This document shows, in pieces, positions 58,421-64,000 of a stretch of DNA of 64,000 nt. Position 1 is the first letter of the stretch. Every line of letters starts with the position of its first letter. The DNA is taken from the NCBI GenBank assembly GCA_964247055.1, contig OZ176056.1, positions 1,674,001 to 1,738,000 of the forward strand, in the 5' to 3' direction. Made by a program: the position numbers and the translations under genes. A model generated the notes under the pieces. That model was not told the DNA's origin and searched no databases. It saw only the letters and a program-made list of their open reading frames with translations. The DNA is from Paragordius varius. Lineage: Eukaryota > Nematomorpha.

Positions 58421-61400
58421 TATATATATCCAACTTTGCAATTTTGTATAAATGCAGTTGGTTATACAAATTTAAATTAAACTTAATGGATGAAAATTAA
58501 ACTGAAATTTGAAAAGAAACTGAAAATTAGTTTTTGTGTAATCAATTTCAACTGTAAATATCTGAGTTTCTTCAAGGTCAAAACCTTTGAACGCGAATTA
58601 TTCAAGTAAATTTATTGCTATATCTTAATTTCTATATATGTAGGATTTGCCCAAGTAGCTCTTTTAAAAAGGATGTTTTCTATATTTTTTTCTAATTTGA
58701 CATCTACCCCAGCCATTTAATTATGGGTTAATATTTCTATAAATCAGTTTTATTACCTATATATGATTAGTAGGAGCTGTAATTCACATAAAAATGGTTT
58801 CAATCTGGTGTAAACTATAAAAACCATATCCAGATTGTGCCACGATGAAAAAAGATACTTTCTTTTAACCAATTTATTGTTGAAAAATTCCTGTAAGTTT
58901 CCGGTTTTAAAACACAAAAAATCTTAGCCGAATCCAATTTTAATTTCTTTGTTCTTTGGATAAAGTTTTATGCCGTGTTTAAACTTTTTCTTTTTTTGGC
59001 ATAAAATGTTTTATTACTTTATTTTGGCAAGATACATTAGTTAGCTTTTGTAAATTATCTCGTTATCATATCGTTTTATTAGTAATAAAATATTAAATTT
59101 ATAAATTTTACAAAAAGCATAATTAAATTTTACAATAAATTTCTTAAACTCTAGACTATTTTTTGAAGATGATATCATCGTCTGTGTACCGATAATGATA
59201 GCAATAAAAATGATGCAACAATGTATCATAAACATACCAAAGGTATAAAAAAAGAGGTGTGTTCTCATGTTGAAAATATACTTACTTGAATTTTATTTTA
59301 TAAAAAACAAAACTAACGAGCAGGAGGGGGATTATATTGACACGGTTTATTAATATTTACTTTTTTAAATCATTAGATTGATTTCCAGTTTGTATTATTA
59401 AGGTTTTAAAGCAAGTGGTTTTTTACATTTTCCAATAATACATATTTAAATTATTTTTTCTAGAATTTTAAAAACCTTTTTAGGCCAATATATACATAAA
59501 ACTAATATGGTAAATTATTACGTCATCCGTTATAACTACGCTATTTTTTCCAATAAAACTTTTTGCCATATATAAAAGAGAATACAATGTATATTGCAAC
59601 TTTGTTGTATAAAAGTTTTAAAATGTCAATAATATATATATTAAACAGGGAGAAATCTGGTTTAAATCAGAAAACATAGTTTTACAAATACTAAATTATT
59701 TATTTACATATTATATACTATAAATTTCTGCATAGGTATTTAACTCATATTATATACACACCTCTATTGTTTATTTGTTATTACATCATTCTTTACATTT
59801 CCAAATCAACAAACACAATATTACACACGTATCCAATATTGATTTTTGCAATTTTTAAAATACTTATTTTCTGGAATATTCCTGTACGCAAAAGCCCAAA
59901 TAAACCCTTTGTCATTGTCGCTTCTATTTTTAAACATATGTTTTTTAAGTGTGACATTATCACGTAAAATCTATTAAACACGCGTATACACACCCCTTTT
60001 TATCTTACATTTCACAATTCTCTATTTTTATCATCGTATTTAAATCATTTTAAAAGAAATATATTTTTAGATTCATCAAAAATATCAATTTTTAAATATA
60101 TACATATATCATTTGATTAACCGAACTTATATTCGTTTCCGGACAATTTCATACAAGTAAATCAACTACAATCCGGTTTTATTCTGTCTTTAATATTTTT
60201 TTAACAAATAAACATTATAAAAATACAAAAACATCCTATTTCGCAACATTCTATAAAAAGGACCTAAAAAAATTTAAACTTAAATAATTTTTTGTAAATT
60301 AACATATCCCATTTAAATATAATGATTTCTGCCGCCACATTTATTTATAATTCCCTAACATGGAATCCATCTGAAGCTATATCAGCAAATGTTTCTTACA
60401 TTTACCGGAAAAGGGAAAAGGTTTGAATAAAATTTTATTTTTGATTTAAAATATTTTATATATAATTTAATATAAATTTTTATGTAACTAAAAATAAATT
60501 TGCTTTTAAATTTGTCGCCATTTGTAATTTTTTGCATGCATTCATAGACCACGCCTACAAAATGTACTATGACTCATTTCCGTATTGTCATTATGAAATT
60601 TGCTTTGGGCAATTTTTCGTTAAATATTTTAAAAATTTAAATTTAGATATATTTTTAGATTTTTTCATTTATAACTTATTTTATTAGATATAATGTGACC
60701 TTTAAAATATTAACAGGTTGGTACTTTTATATTTGATCACGTATTACTATTCTAATAAGCTATCGCTATTTACCTGCGTTTTTTATATGGAAAGGGGTGT
60801 TACCTTATACACACCTCACCTCCTTAAAACAAATATTTGAACTTTTTGTTTAATTTATGTTGAGATCTCTCTTTTTTGCCAAGGTCTGCAAAGTTTCGTT
60901 TAGAAGTTCAAGCTATATATTTTTAGGGAACTACCACAAAAAAATGTTTAAAAATTGTGTTTTCGAATATTTACATTAAATACACATTTTCTTGCTTCTT
61001 CCTGTTTTTATTTTTTCCTAATATTTGTTTAGCAAATTTTTATTGATTTAAGAAACTTTTTTTGTTAGCCAACAATAATATTTTTGGATTTGGAATAAAT
61101 TACATGGTGTGTTTATGGATCGTTTCTAAACTTAGTTAGGTGGTCTTATTTATGTATTGTATATATAAATATATATATGCGTCATATTTATCGATTTTTT
61201 ATTATATCATGACAAATATTTAATGTCATTTGATGTCCTAATTTTTGATAACTTTATTATAGCATTTTTATATTATAAATGAATATTTTATAAGTATCAG
61301 ATGTTTCAAAATTATTAATTAAGTGACAAATTTATAAGTAAGTTTTCCAGTTTAATTTTTTGTCAATATTAGCGATTGATTTTTAAAAATTATTTTAGTA

Positions 61401-62355
61401 AATTATTATTTAAAAGGTATATAAAAATTTCCATTCCGAAAGTTTTAAAATTTTAATATATTTTTATTGAATTTCCCTTTATTGTTTTGGCCTGGCCTGG
61501 GGTAATCAGCCCGTCCAATTTGTATCCAATTATTTAAAATGCAAGGAATATACAAATATTATGTAATATATATGTAAATTTTTGGAAGTAAATATATATA
61601 TATTTTTTTGTCTCATAAATGTTAAATTATTAAATAAAAAATAGATTTTACATTATAGTTAGAAAAAGGGGGTGTGGGGGTGTGTATTTACATACATATG
61701 CATAACGATAAAAAATATGATGAAAAACAATCAAAGATAAAATATATATAATTTTTTTTAATCAATAATTTATATAATTTTATTTTTATTTTATTGTAAA
61801 TCAATAATTTTTATTTTTTTGTTTTCGTAAATCCATTTGTTTCTTTTTGGGTGCCTATACACAATGAGTTTTGAAAAAAACACAAATCATTATATTTATA
61901 ATTTTTTACGTCATAACTGATATTTACAAAAAATTTATATTTTTAACTGGATATTAATTTCAAAAAAAGTTTATTTTTGTTTGTTTTCTTTATTTGGTGT
62001 TATCTTCAAAGTCAATTCAATGTACCATATCAATATTGTGCGTGACACAAATAAAATTTTTTAAACCACCCTACATAGGCACACACCCCAAAGGCAATTA
62101 TAATTAACGCTCTCTCCATAATTGATTTGATAAATTCACAACCATTTTTTTGTCATATATATTTTATTCCTTCTACACTTTGTTTGGTTGACAATCAAGT
62201 TTTCCTAAATATTCTTTATATTCTAAAATCGGATTTCACAGAGCTATTTTTATAGCTAATTATCGTATATTTCTTATATAATCACCCCATCTTTCATCTA
62301 ATTTATAAAAAGTTTAAAAATATGGAATTATTATTCAAATAAAAAACCATTGATA
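58421..62355. other. Intergenic DNA upstream of hexokinase
   Basis: About 3.9 kb of AT-rich DNA. No coding exon, RNA gene or element was recognised. The hexokinase promoter and perhaps a non-coding first exon should lie at its right end; TTTATAAAAAGTTT at about 62301 is TATA-like but unproven. Confidence 0.5.
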
Positions 62356-64000
62356 ATGATTGAAACGAGTTCAGATACATCGGCCAAATTTGGCAAAGAT
62401 GTCATATTTTATCAATCACATCAGCCACAAGATCTTTACAAACGACGTGAAAATGTATTGATTTCTTTTTTCAACAAAAATATTTTTATATATTCAAATA
62501 TTGTGTTTACATATAAAATCATGTTTAATTTATAAAATTTGGATAATGAAACTTAGTATTTTCACACTGGTAAATGTTTTTTTGTTGCCGATCACCTGAT
62601 ATTTTTGCTCTGATTTTTAGTGACGTAATAATATGTAATAGCGTATGTATTATTAAATACATGTATGATGCAAATTAAATACACCAAATATATTTATGCC
62701 ATACCAATCTAGCTTATTTGAATGTCAATAGTCAGTAATGATATTGATTAAGTATCAAAACGAAAATTTTATATAAAATTTAAACAAATATATATATCCT
62801 ATAGGTTGAAAAAGTTTTAGCGCCACTAAAACTCAGTCCTGAAACGTACGAACAAATTAGAGATCAAATCATAGCTGAATTTGTTAAGGGCCTAGGGAAA
62901 GAAACTAACAAAGATGCAACAATCAAAATGTTTCCATCATATGTTCGAGCTGTACCTGACGGAACAGGTTAATTGAAAGAATTAATTTTTTAAATTTCTC
63001 AAAATTTTGGGCAATTTAATGTTGCATATTTTATATTTACAAATTGAGTTGGTGTTTGCCCTTGATATTACTTTTTTATATGTGTGACGCAATGTCATAA
63101 ATAATTAAATGTATAATGTATGGGTTAGCAATTTAAGAAATTCGATACGTTTGTACATAAAATTATATAATAAGTAATATTTGAAATCTATTGATTTAAT
63201 TATAATTTTTTTTACAACTTTATTTTTTATGTAACAGAACAAGGCGATTTTTTGGCCCTTGATTTGGGAGGCACTAATTTTCGAGTCCTTAGAATAACGC
63301 TCGAAGGTAACAAAGTTAGCATGCAAAACAAAATTTACATGATTGCCAAAAAACTTATGAATGGTCCAGGAAGTGATGTAATACTTTTAAATTTTTTTCA
63401 AATCTATTTTTTGTCACCTAATTTTGTCATGCAGACGTGTTCCGATAATTTTGCTACAATTTTGTGCCCATTAGTTTAATTAAAAAAAAATGTTTTATGC
63501 CTATAAAATTAAGCATAATGAAATATCAATTTTGTGATAATTAATTAATGTTGAAAGCTAATAAGTTACAGCAATCAGAATAAAAATCAAAATTTAATCG
63601 TTTATCAATTTCATGGCCAAAAATAAAAAATTTTGATTATAGAATGCATCTTCAAAAAAACAGGAAATATTTGCTTTAAAAAGAACATTGGCATTTTTAC
63701 CCCTCAATAATTATTTGACTGTAAATTTAGATATTATAATTCAGATAATAACTTATTTACTTTGAATATTTATATCTTTAGCTATTTGATTATATTGGTG
63801 CCTGTTTGGCCGATTTCGTTAAAGAACAAGGTCTAGCTGGTCAAGCTCTACCTCTGGGATTCACTTTCAGTTTCCCTTGCAAACAAGAGGGCTTAACGCA
63901 TGCTCGACTAACGTCATGGACCAAAGGATTTACATGTCCAGGGGTCGTGGGGGAAGACGTTGTATTACTCTTACAAAAATCATTGGCAAAACATCCCGTA
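62356..64000 (+). CDS. HK: Hexokinase, first four exons (3' part beyond window)
   Basis: It phosphorylates glucose and other hexoses with ATP, the first step of glycolysis. Exons: 62356-62454, 62805-62967, 63238-63377, 63782 to the window edge. ATG 62356 opens a short variable N-terminus (MIETSSDTSAKFGKDVIF), followed by the hexokinase small domain. Visible motifs: ATIKMFPSYVRAVPDGT, the phosphate-binding LALDLGGTNFRVL, LFDYIGACLADF, and the sugar-binding LPLGFTFSFPCKQEGLTHA with SWTKGF. These residues match the first ~205 of a standard ~450-residue hexokinase domain and read closest to invertebrate 50-kDa hexokinases. No hydrophobic mitochondrial-anchor N-terminus is visible. Whether one or two domains follow cannot be seen. 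The donor of exon 2 (GTTAAT) is weak but the join is required by the alignment. Confidence 0.93.

Noticed and set aside
58318-58500. 60-codon plus-strand open frame
   Set aside because: It overlaps the hammerhead hairpin on the other strand. The open frame is explained by that structure and the peptide has no recognisable features.

Overview
The window is a very AT-rich piece of an animal genome (by eye about 20-25% G+C outside exons, 35-40% inside). It is eukaryotic and almost certainly metazoan: genes are split by GT..AG introns, and one of them is an RGS12/14 (loco)-type gene with tandem Ras-binding domains, a protein known only from animals. Introns fall into two size classes: ultrashort ones of 22-31 nt at the 5' ends of three genes, and ordinary ones of 95 nt to several kb. 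A bias towards tiny 5' introns has been described in schistosome flatworms, and introns of this size are also known from dicyemids. I do not assign a species.

Layout. (1) 1-1499, minus: a METTL16-like RNA m6A methyltransferase running off the left edge. (2) 1500-16995: about 15 kb without a recognised gene, holding MITE-like elements, a hAT MITE with a perfect 8-bp target duplication and a hAT transposase remnant. (3) 16996-29349, plus: ten exons of an RGS12/14/loco orthologue whose 5' exons I could not find. (4) 30957-44667, minus: a complete 17-exon TAF5. (5) 44685-53260, plus: a complete 16-exon cytosolic Xaa-Pro aminopeptidase (XPNPEP1), head-to-head with TAF5 with only 17 bp between the outermost start codons. 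(6) 53602-54488, minus: a complete three-exon mitochondrial GrpE (GRPEL1), convergent with XPNPEP1. (7) 54489-62355: about 8 kb of non-coding DNA with a 5'-truncated Penelope-like retroelement fragment, several MITEs and a canonical type I hammerhead ribozyme on the minus strand. (8) 62356-64000, plus: the first four exons of a hexokinase, running off the right edge.

The genes are unrelated housekeeping and signalling genes and form no pathway together. The distinctive content is in the repeats. At least five non-autonomous families recur in intergenic DNA and introns. Two of them (called T3 and T4 here) share termini and have ends built from 21-bp tandem repeats with the core TTGAA-N3-TTCAA. 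The exon models for TAF5, XPNPEP1, GRPEL1 and the RGS gene were joined by hand; in each case the summed exon lengths divide by three and the splice phases agree.
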